Below are positions 53,501 to 62,200 of a stretch of DNA of 64,000 nucleotides, one piece after another. The notes beneath the pieces are model-generated. The model was not told the origin of the DNA. It was given only the letters and a program-made list of their open reading frames with translations, and searched no databases. The translations under genes and the position numbers were made by a program. Where the stretch lies: the NCBI RefSeq assembly GCF_014839835.1, contig NC_071615.1:558001-622000 (forward strand), given 5' to 3'. Source of the DNA: Dryobates pubescens (Eukaryota > Chordata > Aves > Piciformes > Picidae). Every line of letters starts with the position of its first letter. Positions within the stretch are counted from its first letter, which is position 1.

Positions 53501-56500
53501 AGCCAGGAGGAGGAGGAGGGTGGAGCTGTCCCTGCCCATCCCCAGCAAGGCAGCAGCCAGAGCCTGGCACTGCCCAGGCTGATAACTGCTTCACCAGGTT
53601 GCCCAGGCCGGGAAGGAGATAACGGAGGAGGTGCTCAGTGACTGACACCATGAACATCTACTACAGCCCAGCAGAGCTGCATGCCTGCCTGAGGAATGTC
53701 TCCCTGGAGAACTACCTCACCCAGATCCTGGTCTACCCCTTCAGTGACCCCCAGCTGGCTGCCATGAAGCAGCACCTGGACGAGGTATCACCTCCCTGGC
53801 TGCTGCGGGGGTGGCTCAGGGGCTTCCCCAGATGAGCTTCAGGGTCCCCAGGGGCTGGGGCTCCACCATCTCTCTGGGCTTCCCTGCCAGTGCCTGGCCC
53901 CGTGCCAATCTGCGTGCCCTGAGCCCCAGTGGGAGTGCTCACTGCTGTGGGGCTCTCCCAGGCTGGCTGTGCACAGAGCATGGAACCCTCAGCCCTGGGT
54001 GCCGAGGGAGTGACCAGAGCTCTTCCCACAGACGTACCCTGATGGCTATCCTGCAAGCCTGCTGCCCAAGCTGGGCCTGCTCCTCTCTTTTGTCACTCCT
54101 GAGGAGGTTTCCAGGTGGAACATCACTTCAGCTGATGTCCTGGCTGGCATCCTGAGAAGTCAGCCCCCTGAGCAGCAGGTAGGGGCTTGGGGGTTGCTTT
54201 CCTGCCCATCCTTGCTCCCTGCTCTGGCAGCTGCTGGTTCCAAGTGGGCTCAGAGCTGGCTGAGCCGTCCCTGAGGCCCAGGCAGACCCCTGTGAAACGA
54301 TCCCATGGCCTGTGGTTGGCTTTGGCTGAGGGGAAGAGCAGCTCTGGGCCAGGGTAACCTTCGCAACCCTTCGGTGTCCTGCCCAGGCCTCCGCAGCCGT
54401 CCGACGCTACCTGGCCCTGGGCAGCCCCCTGGATGCCACAGCTCTGGAGGCCATTGGCACCACCTACATCTGCCTGCTGGATGGGGCTGAGCTCAACATG
54501 ATAGAGCCCAGCAGCCTGAAGTGAGTCAGCTGCTGGGGTGCTCCTGGCTCCCTGCAGAAGCCCTGAGGGGGAGGCAGCTCAGCTCCTGCTCTGTGCCCTG
54601 TTGGAAAGCTGGCTCTGTCCTGCCAGGGGGGGCTTGGGCTCTTCCCTCTGGTACCAGGTGACAGAATGAGCAGAAATGGCCTCAGCTTGCACCAGGGGAG
54701 GCTGAGGTTGGAGAGAGAATAGGAGCAATCTCTTTCCTGCCATGGTGGTCAGGGGCTGGCAGAGGCTGCCCAGGGAGGTGGTGGAGTCCCCAGCCCTGGG
54801 GGTGCTCGGGAAGCCTGGGGCCAGGGTTTGGCAGCCACGGTGGTGCTGGGCTGCTGGTTGGGCTGGGTGGTCCTGGAGGGCTTTTCCAGCTGGTCTCTCT
54901 CTTTTCTCCCCTGCAGAATGGCATCTCTGAACCCTGCAGCCTGCTCTGAGACCACAAAGGACATCTTGTATGCTAAAGCCAAAAGGGCTTTCTCTGGGCA
55001 GCCTTTCCCTGCTTACTATGAACTTATTGAACCCTACCTTGGTATGCAAAGAACATTTATGGGGTGGGGAAGGAGAGGCCTTCGAGCCAGAGCCTGGATG
55101 GGTATCAAACACCAGCCCAGATCTGGGAGGTTTCAACTGGTAGCACAAGGAGAGGCTCTTGGAGGGGGGAGACCTCCTGGTGGGCTTCCAGGGCTGATCA
55201 GAAAGCTGGGGACAGAATGTGGGGCAGGGCCTGTGGTGGCAGGACAAGGGGGGGGTGGCTTGAACTGAAAGAGGAAGGTTCAGGCTGGAGAGAAAGAAGA
55301 AATTTCTGCCCCTGGTGGTGGTGAGAGCCTGGCCCAGGCTGCCCAGGGAGCTGCCCCATCCCTGGCACCACCCCAGGCCAGGCTGTGTGGGGCTGGGAGC
55401 AGCCTGCTCTGGCTGGGGCTGTCCCTGCTGGCTGCAGGGGGCTGCACTGGATGGGCAGATCCCTTCCTACCCAGAGCAGCCTGGGAGGCTCTGTGCCTGA
55501 CTGGAAGTTGTGCAAACCACTGGCAGAGGGGAAGCCAAACTGCTGCCAGAGGGAGCTGAGCTGCTGTGAGCTGCTGGAGCCCTGCAGCAGGCTGCCCAGG
55601 CAGGCTCTGCAGTGGGCATTCCAACCCCCCTGGCCCCTGTGCTCCTGGGCAGGCTGCTGTGGGTGCTCTGCTTCAGCAGGGGTTTGGAGTGGGTGGTCCC
55701 CAGAGGTCTGTGCTTGATCCCAGGGGGTGCTCCTGCAGCGGATCTCCGAGCCCTGAGCACGAGGAACCTGAACATGGGCATCAGCACTCTGGTGAAGCTC
55801 AGGAGAGACTCCCTGATGGTGAGCTGGAGCCTGTGGCTCTTCACATCCATGTTGAGCAGTGGGTTCAGGTCACCCTTGGCACCACGCTCAGGTCAGTGCT
55901 AGGCCAGCACAAAGGGGAGGACCAGCTTGGAAAGGCTTTCAAAGTGTGATTGGGAGCCAGGGCGGTCCGGGGGGGACCTCCCCAGAGCAGGATCCCACAG
56001 CAGCTGTGGCAGGAGCAGGGGACAGGCAATCACCAGGCTCCAGCCCACAGCTCCTGCAGCTCTCACTGAGTGCTGGCAGTGGCATCACCACCTTGGGAGA
56101 GGGCTCAGTGCAGAGAGCAGGGAGCAGGACCCCCCTTGGGCACAGGAGAGCTCAGCAGAGGACACTCTGAGGAGCCACTGTCCTGCAGGAGGCTTTAGTG
56201 AGGTGTCCCTGCTCACTGCAGGGGGCTGGACTGGGTGAGCTCAGCAAGTCCCTTCCCACCTGATCCACTTCAGGATTCCCTAAGGGTGTCTCAGCTTCAG
56301 CCCTCCAGACATTTGTCCTCCTCCTGCTAAGAGAAACCTCCACGGCTCAGAGGTGTTACCTCCATCCTTAATTCCTGCCTTTTGATGTGTCCTAGAGCCT
56401 GACACCTTCTGAGGTCCAGGGCTTGCTGGGGATTAACCTTCCTGACCTGCAGAAGTGGCAGCACAGAGCTCCCATCTGGCAGTGGATCCAGCGGCAGAAG

Positions 56501-57221
56501 CAGTCAGAGCTGGAGCAGCTGCGGCTCGGCCTCACGGGGGGCACACAGAAAGGCTACATCAACCTGGCCCTCCCCAGAGCCCAGGGTGTGTGTTCTGGTA
56601 GCTCCTCTGGCTGTCCTGCTCGAGGCACTCCCCTGGGGGCTACAGCCAGGGGGCAAAACCACCCCATGGAAGCAGAGAGCTTCCAGGGAGGGAAAGGCAG
56701 AGGTGGCCTTGGGCAGCGCTGCCAAGCAGCTCTGGTCCTGCTCCCTGCACAGCTTGGGGCAGGCCCTGGGCTGCCCAAGGCTCTTGAGCTGGGCTGCTGC
56801 AGACCCCTTCCAGTGGCATCACCCAGCCACTGGGCACACTGGGCAGTGCCCCCCTCCTCCCCTCACCTCCTGGTGCTGGGGGGCAGCAAGCTCCACTCTG
56901 CTGAGGAGCCTTGAGCCTTGGCTCCAGTGTCAGAAGCAATCTTGTGACGGCTCAGAGCATCTCCACTGGCTGAGCATCTCCTCCCTTGCTCCTCTGCCAT
57001 GTGTTGCATTTGGGCCAGGACTTGGTGGTGCTGTCAGGGCTGGCCAAAGATGGCACAAAGAGAAGCTCTGCCCCATGGGGAGCAGCTCACTCACTGCTTT
57101 CTCTGCACTCCTGTCCCCTCTTGCTCCTCCAGTTCGATCCTCAGCCTCCCTGGCTGCTGTGGCCCTCCACCTCCTGCCTGCTCTGCTTACCAGCTGCCTG
57201 CTGCTGTCCATCCTGGCATGA
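38524..57221 (+). CDS. MSLN: Mesothelin precursor, long avian form
   Basis: Superhelical cell-surface protein of the mesothelin/stereocilin/otoancorin superfamily, GPI-anchored in mammals and linked to cell adhesion. Coding exons: 38524-38566, 40056-40096, 42871-43032, 43530-43732, 44566-44657, 44975-45105, 45700-45821, 46470-46641, 46996-47211, 47315-47485, 48377-48523, 48780-48829, 49666-49786, 50095-50180, 50938-51067, 51323-51513, 52155-52245, 53269-53380, 53639-53784, 54032-54178, 54387-54520, 54917-55041, 55724-55818, 56396-56585, 57133-57221 (3207 nt, 1068 residues). Signal peptide MPPLLPALSLLLLLG, likely cut after ASA. Furin-type RHKR at 755-758 matches the mammalian MPF/mesothelin cleavage point. 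YLGGAPAADLRALS, LLGINLPDL and GLTGGTQKGYINLAL match human mesothelin. The last exon is hydrophobic, a GPI signal. Exons 1-12 (about 516 residues) exceed the human precursor by about 460 residues. N-glycosylation sequons include NST, NLT, NTS, NVS and NIT. The exon 19 acceptor is weak. Confidence 0.93.
38800..39055 (+). mobile_element. CR1-type LINE fragment in MSLN intron 1
   Basis: Forward second-subfamily copy: GGCCACAGCTGGAGTCCTGG, GGGGCCTGGAGCAGCTCTGT, GAGCTGAGCAATGCTCAGCA, AGAGATAAAGGCTGGGGGGC. It is the complement of the 22560 and 57955 elements. Confidence 0.85.
39410..39600 (-). mobile_element. CR1 LINE fragment in MSLN intron 1
   Basis: Reverse CR1: CACAGAACTGTTTGGGCTGG, CCATGGCCACCAAACCCTGG, GCCCCTCCAGGGCTGGGGAC. 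It is 5'-truncated. Confidence 0.75.
40150..40890. repeat. G-rich minisatellite in MSLN intron 2
   Basis: About 740 bp of mosaic repeats combining GGGCTGGTGGGCAGTGCCCG, GGGGGGCTGGTGGGCAGGGC and GGGCTCCATCCTGGCAGCAG. Unit lengths vary (about 36-70 bp) because submodules are shuffled. G5-G7 runs occur on the plus strand. It lies 50 bp after MSLN exon 2. Confidence 0.95.
40895..41200. promoter_or_regulatory. CpG-rich segment in MSLN intron 2
   Basis: CpG-dense stretch (for example GAGCTGAGTCGCGGAGCCCC, CGGGGCGCGGAGCCGGCGCT) directly after the minisatellite. It could be an alternative promoter or a small CpG island. A splice-like ATG|GTGAGT occurs downstream at 41349-41357 in phase with exon 3. 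That path would lack a signal peptide, so I prefer exons 1 and 2 as given. Confidence 0.35.
41630..41770. mobile_element. Back-to-back CR1 LINE tails in MSLN intron 2
   Basis: A forward tail (GATCCTAAAGGCCTCTTCCA then GCCCAAACCACTCCGGGATT) is followed directly by a reverse tail (TGAGGCTGGAAAAGGCTTCT, GCCCCTGAGCCACGTCCCAC). The order suggests one copy integrated at the 3' end of another. Confidence 0.6.
42425..42800 (-). mobile_element. CR1 LINE 3' fragment in MSLN intron 2
   Basis: Reverse CR1: CTGCAGCCTGCAGGGACAGC, AGCAGGCTGCTCACAGCCCC, GGGCCAGGCTCTCACCACCA, TGTCACCACAGGCCCTGCTC. It ends about 70 bp before MSLN exon 3. Confidence 0.85.
44015..44480 (-). mobile_element. CR1 LINE 3' copy in MSLN intron 4
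   Basis: Reverse CR1 beginning AGTCACAGAATCCTAGAATG and GGTTGGGCTGGAAGGGACCA, then GCAGGGACCCCTCCCACCAG, CTGGGCAGCCTGTGCCAGAG, TGAACAACCCCAGCTCTCCC. It ends about 85 bp from the exon 5 acceptor. Confidence 0.9.
45477..45662. repeat. 93-bp direct duplication in MSLN intron 6
   Basis: Two adjacent copies of a 93-bp segment starting GAGCAGGACCTCAGGATCTG and ending AAAGCAGCTAAACCT, differing by a single base (GGGTGAGG versus GGGTGGGG). The second copy ends about 38 bp before the MSLN exon 7 acceptor. Confidence 0.93.
45855..46385 (-). mobile_element. CR1 LINE 3' copy in MSLN intron 7
   Basis: Reverse CR1: ACCACAGAGACGCAGAACCA, CTGGAGAAGGCCTCTGGGAG, GAGCACCTCCAGGGGTGGGG, TGGCTCCAGCCTCCTTTCAG. 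It ends about 85 bp before exon 8. Confidence 0.88.
46650..46960 (-). mobile_element. CR1 LINE 3' copy in MSLN intron 8
   Basis: Reverse CR1 starting 10 bp after the exon 8 donor: GAGTGACAGAGTCCTTGTGC, GGAGGAGACCTCTGAGGTCA, CACCACAGCTCCAGGGCTTT, GGGGAAGAAGTTGTTCCTCG. It fills most of this short intron (46642-46995). Confidence 0.88.
49120..49485 (+). mobile_element. CR1 LINE 3' copy in MSLN intron 12
   Basis: Forward CR1: CAGCTGAGGGAGCTGGGGCT, AGCTCCCTGAAAGGAGGCTG, GTGTTCAGATTGAACATTCC, CTCAAGGTCTCTTCCAGCTG, ending CCATTCTGTGATG. It is a diverged copy. Confidence 0.85.
50465..50825 (-). mobile_element. CR1 LINE 3' copy in MSLN intron 14
   Basis: Reverse CR1: AGACTCACAGAAGGGGTTGG, GTTGGAAGGGACCTTAGAGC, CTGCCCATGGCAGGGACCCC, GAAGAATTTCTTCCTGATCC. 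It lies about 110 bp upstream of exon 15. Confidence 0.9.
51118..51265 (-). mobile_element. Short CR1 LINE tail in MSLN intron 15
   Basis: Reverse CR1 end: AAGGATCACAGAGTGGCTTG, GGAAGGGACCTTGAAGATCA, and AACACCTCCCAGAGTGGAGC. It occupies more than half of the intron 51068-51322. Confidence 0.8.
52425..52990 (-). mobile_element. CR1 LINE 3' copy in MSLN intron 17
   Basis: Reverse CR1, about 560 bp: TTAAGGTTGGAAAAGACCTC, GAGCACCTCCAGGCATGGGG, CCCATGTCCAACCTGCGCCT, GGTGTCCTTGGAGTGAGGAG. The promoter-distal part includes GTGTGGCCTCACCAGTGCTG. Confidence 0.88.
54615..54905 (+). mobile_element. CR1 LINE 3' copy in MSLN intron 21
   Basis: Forward CR1: CAGAATGAGCAGAAATGGCC, GAGGCTGAGGTTGGAGAGAG, CTGCCCAGGGAGGTGGTGGA, GGGTTTGGCAGCCACGGTGG. 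Its 3' end reaches to within about 15 bp of the exon 22 acceptor, so it may contribute the polypyrimidine tract. Confidence 0.85.
55125..55720 (+). mobile_element. CR1 LINE copies in MSLN intron 22
   Basis: A forward CR1 at about 55125-55475 (GTAGCACAAGGAGAGGCTCT, GGTGGTGAGAGCCTGGCCCA, GGGGCTGTCCCTGCTGGCTG) is followed by a second-subfamily fragment at about 55540-55720 (GGAGCCCTGCAGCAGGCTGC, GGTGGTCCCCAGAGGTC). The latter runs into the exon 23 acceptor region. Confidence 0.8.
56188..56285 (+). mobile_element. Short CR1 LINE tail in MSLN intron 23
   Basis: GGAGGCTTTAGTGAGGTGTC, CTGCTCACTGCAGGGGGCTG, AAGTCCCTTCCCACCTGATC. Forward, strongly truncated, about 110 bp before exon 24. Confidence 0.7.
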
Positions 57222-57954
57222 AGCTCTTCCCTCAGAAGGAAGCCAGCTGGAAGGGAGCAGCCTGTGACCTGCAGGAGGCCTCTGGGGACAGTCACCCCTT
57301 GATGGGGAGGGGTTGGTTGCTCAGTGCCACCAGGTACCTACTGCACAGCCCAGGCTTCACTTCTAGGTAGTTTTGTCCTTCAGATCACTCAACCCCCCCC
57401 AGCGTCCTGTCTGCAAGGAAAAGCTGAGGCTGCTGAGGGCAGGACCAAGCCTCTTGCACAGACCAAGCCCAGACCAAGCACATCACTGCAGCAAGTGCTG
57501 GCAGTATTTTACTTCACAGCCTGGTGGGCTTCAGGGTGAGCAGATTGGCTCTCCTGGGTCTTAGCAACTGCATTTCCCCAGGAGCCTGCCCTCCTGACAC
57601 TGCCAGCACCTCTGGGTGGCAGGGAAGTGTTCCCCCTGGTTGTTAATGAGAGTGGAACCAAGTGAAAAGTGCCAGAAGCAAACTGCTGAGCTGCTGTTGT
57701 CTTCTTCTTGCTCAGGCTGCCTCATGCCTGCAGGCAGCAGTCCAGATGAGATGGGCAGGAGCCCCAGGGGGGCCTGCTGCTTCCCTGGGCTGTTGGCTGA
57801 CCAACAGTCAGGACCTGAGGGTCTTGCCTTTGGTGCTGACAACTCAACACTGGTGAGCTGAACCCTCAGCCTTGCAGGCTGCTGGCAGTAGGTGAAGATC
57901 TGCAGCTTGGAGGGAGAAGCACAGTGGTAGTGGAGCTGGTGCAGGGGGAGAGAA
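57222..57954. other. MSLN 3' flank; no gene seen
   Basis: Begins with the MSLN 3' UTR. No AATAAA or ATTAAA on the plus strand was found between the stop codon and 57954, so the MSLN poly(A) site is unresolved. No repeat family was recognised. Confidence 0.4.
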
Positions 57955-58460
57955 GCAGAGAATGCCAGCAGCTGTGGGGGCTGGAAGGGGCCTCTGGGCA
58001 TCACCCACTCCAACCCCACAGCAGCTTGCCCAGGGGCACAGTGCCCAGGGGGGGTTGGAAGCTCTCCAGAGCAGGAGACTCCACAACCTCTCTGGGCAGC
58101 CTGCTCCAGGCCTCCAGCAGCCTCACACCAAAGAAGTTTCTCCTCCTGCTCAGATGGAACCTCCTGGGTGCCAGTTTGTGCCCCCTGCCCCTGGTCCTGT
58201 CCCTGGGCACCACTGAGCAGAGCCTGGCCCCAGCCCCTTGCCCCCCAGCCTTTATCTCTTGCTGAGCATTGCTCAGCTGCCCTCTGGGGCTGCTCTGCTG
58301 CAGGCTCTCAGCCCCAGGGCTCTCAGCCTCACAGGGATGCTCCAGGCCCTCAGCCTTCCTTGTGCCCTTCTGTTTGACTCTCTCCAGTAGTTCCCTGTCC
58401 CTGAGCTGGGGAGCCCAGAGCTGGAGCCAGCTCTGCAGCTGTGGCCCCAGCAGGGCAGAG
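57955..58460 (-). mobile_element. CR1-type LINE copy, second subfamily
   Basis: Reverse copy: GGGGGTTGGAAGCTCTCCAG, CAAAGAAGTTTCTCCTCCTG, TATCTCTTGCTGAGCATTGC, GTTCCCTGTCCCTGAGCTGG. It lies between the convergent MSLN and MSLNL 3' ends. Its core matches the copy at 26735 nearly base for base. Confidence 0.88.
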
Positions 58461-58578
58461 CAGAGGGGGAGGACAATGAAGAAAGAGCAGAAGGCCTGGA
58501 GCCTGCTTAGGTTTCATCCAGGAAAGCAGCACAGCAAGCAGGAGCACATTTGCAGTGGAAGGAAGAAGCTGATAGATG

Positions 58579-58584
58579 TTTATT
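58579..58584 (-). terminator. MSLNL poly(A) signal (AATAAA)
   Basis: TTTATT on the plus strand (AATAAA on the minus strand), about 650 nt past the MSLNL stop codon at 59236. It is the first canonical hexamer downstream in that orientation. Confidence 0.5.
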
Positions 58585-58849
58585 CTGTGACCAAGCCAAA
58601 CTCCCTGCACTCCACCATCCCTCTCACCAGGCTGCACACTTGGATCCCAGGGTCATGAAACAAGGCAGATGCAGCTCAGTGATCTCAGCTCTCAGGCTGC
58701 TTTGCTGGGTCACATTCTGCTTCTCTTGCAGTGGGCTGTGTCTCCAGTCCCTGAGTTGTCCTTCTGCTTCCATAGATGCCAGTGGGAGCAGACAGGAGTT
58801 AAGTGTCCCTTGGTGTGGGTAGAGCTGGCAGAGCTCCCTGCTCTCAGCA

Positions 58850-59010
58850 GCCCTGCCCAGGGAGGTGCTGCAGGAGCTGTCTCTGGAGGTGTTCAAAGCC
58901 CATGTGGCCACTGGGGCATGGTGCAGGGGGCATGGTGCTGGTGGGCTGGTGGCTGGGGCAGGACCTGAGAGGCACTTCCCAGCCCTGGTGCTTCCTGCAC
59001 TGTCAGAGTG
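58850..59010 (+). mobile_element. CR1 LINE fragment in the presumed MSLNL 3' UTR
   Basis: Forward CR1-like: CAGCCCTGCCCAGGGAGGTG, TGTCTCTGGAGGTGTTCAAA, GTTCAAAGCCCATGTGGCCA. It is antisense to MSLNL and would be transcribed in its 3' UTR if the signal at 58579 is used. Confidence 0.6.
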
Positions 59011-59235
59011 GTCCTTGCTGTGCTGCACTGCACAGAGCAGCTGGCCAGGAAGTGGCTCCTTAGGGCTGGAGCAGCTCTGCTGCCCTTCCATGCTGGGGAC
59101 AGACAGACAGACAGACAAAGCCTGCTCCTCTCCCAGGCTTCTGCTGCTCCACAGGGAGTGTGCCAGCAGCAGGGGTCTGTGGGGTGGTGCCAGTCCAAGG
59201 AGGGAGCTGGTGAGTGGGGGCTGCAGGTGGCACTG

Positions 59236-62200
59236 TCAGAGGAGCTGTGGCAGCAGGGAGCTGCCCAGGGCTGTGGTCAGCATGGCCAGCAGGCAGGAGG
59301 AGAGCATGGAGCCTGAGCCTGGCAGGAGAGAGGAAGGGTTGGATCAGCCTGGCAGAGCAGGTGGCAGCTGTGGGGATCCAGGTACCACAGAGGGGCACAG
59401 TGCCAGGCCAAAGCTCTTGTGGTGTGCCCCAGGCACTGCCCTGCACCCGGGGTGGCAGCTGGCTGGGAAGAGTTGGCAGCACTGAGTGTCCTACTGCAAC
59501 AGCAGGGAATGGCTTTGCTTGGAAGAGACCTTGGAGAGCATCAAGTGCAATCCTTCCCCAGCACTGCCAGGGCACTGCCAGGGCACTGCCAGGGCACCCC
59601 CAACCCATAGCCCTCAGCACCGCAGCTCCAGGGCTTTGGACCCTCTCCAGGGATGGGGACTGCACCCCTGCCCCAGGAGCCTGTCCCAGGGCTTGAGAAC
59701 CCTTCCAGAGAAGAAATTATTCCTCATGTCCAACCAAACCTCCTCTGAGGCAACCTGAAGCTATTTCTCCTCTTCTGTCACTTGCTTTCTAGTGACCCCA
59801 ACCCCCCCTGGCTGCAGCCTCCTCTCAGGGAGCTGCAGGGAGCAGGGAGGTCTCCCCTCAGCCTCCTCTGCTCCACACCCCCAGCTCCCTCAGCTGCTCC
59901 TCCCCAGCCCCTTCCCCAGCCTGGTTGCCCTTCCCTGGACCCCCTCCAGCCCCCAGGGTGGGCTCAGGACTCAAGGTGTGGCCTCCCCAGTGCCCAGCTG
60001 CTCTTTGGGGCTGAGTTCTGCCTCAGCTCCAGTCCCTGAGCTCCTCCCAGCTCTGACCATTGGCCTCTTACCAGGCAGAGGCTTCAGGTTGACGTAGCCA
60101 GGGGGTGTTGGTCTGGGTGGCTCTGGCAGGTCTGGGGGGGGCTCTGTGGGGGTGGTAGAGGAGGGCCCCAGGGGCGTTGGAGGGGCTCCAGTCTGGCACT
60201 CCTCCGTCGTCGTCGCGGCCGGGGAGGAGGCAGAGCTGCTGTGGGGGGAGCTGGGGGCTGGGGTGGGCTTGTGGGGGGGGGGATTTGGTTCTGGGGCTGA
60301 GGTGGCAGCAGCTGCAGCGGTGGAGTTAGGGGCAAGGGTGCCAGGAAGGCTGTGGGTGCTCGGGGGGGTGGTGTTCTGGGTGGCAGGAGCCGGGGGGGTG
60401 CCCCCCGGTGCCGGGGGACTCGTGGACACCGGTGGGGTGCTGGGGGGGTGGGTGGTAAGGGCTGGGTCAGGAGGAGAGCTGCTGGAGGGCTCCTGAGTGA
60501 GAGCAGGGGGGGGCACAGCGCTGGGGGAAGCGGTGCTTGGGCTGGCAGTGGTGTGGAGCAGGGTGCCAGGGGGAGAGCTGACCTCGTGTGAGGTGGTGGA
60601 GTGGTCAGGTGGGGAGCTGGAGCAGGGAGGGGTGGTGGAGGTGGAGGTGGTGGCTGGAGGTGGAGTGGAGGTGGAGATTGGAGCAGGGGTGGAGCTGGAG
60701 ATGGTGGCTGGAGCAGGGGGAGAGGTGGAGGCTGGAGCAGGGGGAGAGGTGGAGATGAAGACTGGAGCAGGGGTAGAGGTGGAGGCTGGAGCAGGGGGAG
60801 AGGTGGAGGCTGGAGCAGGGGGAGAGGTGGAGGCTGGAGCAGGGGGAGAGGTGGAGGCTGGAGCAGGGGGAGAGGTGGAGGCTGGAGCAGGGGGAGAGGT
60901 GGAGGCTGGAGCAGGGGGAGAGGTGGAGATGAAGACTGGAACAGGGGGTAGAGGTGGAGGCTGGAGCAAGGGGGGAGGTGGTGGTTGGAGCAGGGGGGGA
61001 GGTGGAGGTTGGAGCAGGGGTAGAGGTGGAGGCTGGAGCAGGGGGGGAGGTGGAGGCTGGAGCAGGGGGGGAGGTGGAGGCTGGAGCAGGGGGAGAGGTG
61101 GAGGCTGGAGCAGGGGGGGAGGTGGTGGTTGGAGCAGGGGGGGAGGTGGAGGCTGGAGCAGGGGGGGAGGTGGAGGCTGGAGCAGGGGGGGAAGTGGAGG
61201 CTGGAGCAGGGGGGGAGGTGGTGGTTGGAGCAGGGGGGGAGGTGGAGGCTGGAGCAGGGGGGGAGGTGGAGGCTGGAGCAGGGGGGGAGGTGGCAGTGGG
61301 ACTCAGGGAAGCACTGGGGATGGTGGTGTAGGGGTGGGGGGCAGTGCTGTCAGGGGTTGTGGGGACCTGGGTGGGGGCAGTGCTTGGTGCAGGTGGAGGG
61401 TGGCTGCTGAGGGCAGTGGGCTCGGGGGTGATGCTGGCCGTGGGGTTGGGGTGAGGAGTGGTGGTGGTGCCCGCGGGGGTGGGCTGCAGGATCCCTCCCT
61501 GCAGGCCGATCCCCAGGACCTCGTCCAGCTCCCTCTGGAGCTGCTTCTTCACCCAGTTCATCACCAAGGGTTCGTTTTCAGCCTCCTTCAGGGCTTGGAG
61601 GTTGCTCCCAAGCAACCTCTTCACATCCATGACGCTGAGTCTCTGCCAGAGCAGGGCAGGGAGGTCTCAGCTGAGCCTCCTGGGCAGCAGTGCAGTGCAG
61701 CTGCAGGGAGCCACAGCTCCCAGGGGCAGCAGTGCAGTGCTGCTGCAGCTGCAGGGAGCCACAGCTCCCAGGGGCAGCAGTGCAGTGCAGCTGCAGGGAG
61801 CCACAGCTCCCAGGGGCAGCAGTGCAGTGCAGCTGCAGGGAGCCACAGCTCCCAGGGGCAGCAGTGCAGTGCTGCTGCTGCTGCAAGGAGCCACAGCTCC
61901 CAGGGGCAGCAGTGCAGTGCTGCTGCTGCTGCAAGGAGCCACAGCTCCCAGGGGCAGCAGTGCAGTGCAGCTGCAGGGAGCCACAGCTCCCGGGGGCAGC
62001 AGTGCAGTGCAGCTGCAGGGAGCCACAGCTCCCAGGGGCAGCAGTGCAGTGCTGCTGCAGCTGCAGGGAGCCACAGCTCCCAGGGGCAGCAGTGCAGTGC
62101 AGCTGCAGGGAGCCACAGCTCCCGGGGGCAGCAGTGCAGTGCAGCTGCAGGGAGCCACAGCTCCCGGGGGCAGCAGTGCAGTGCAGCTGCAGGGAGCCAC

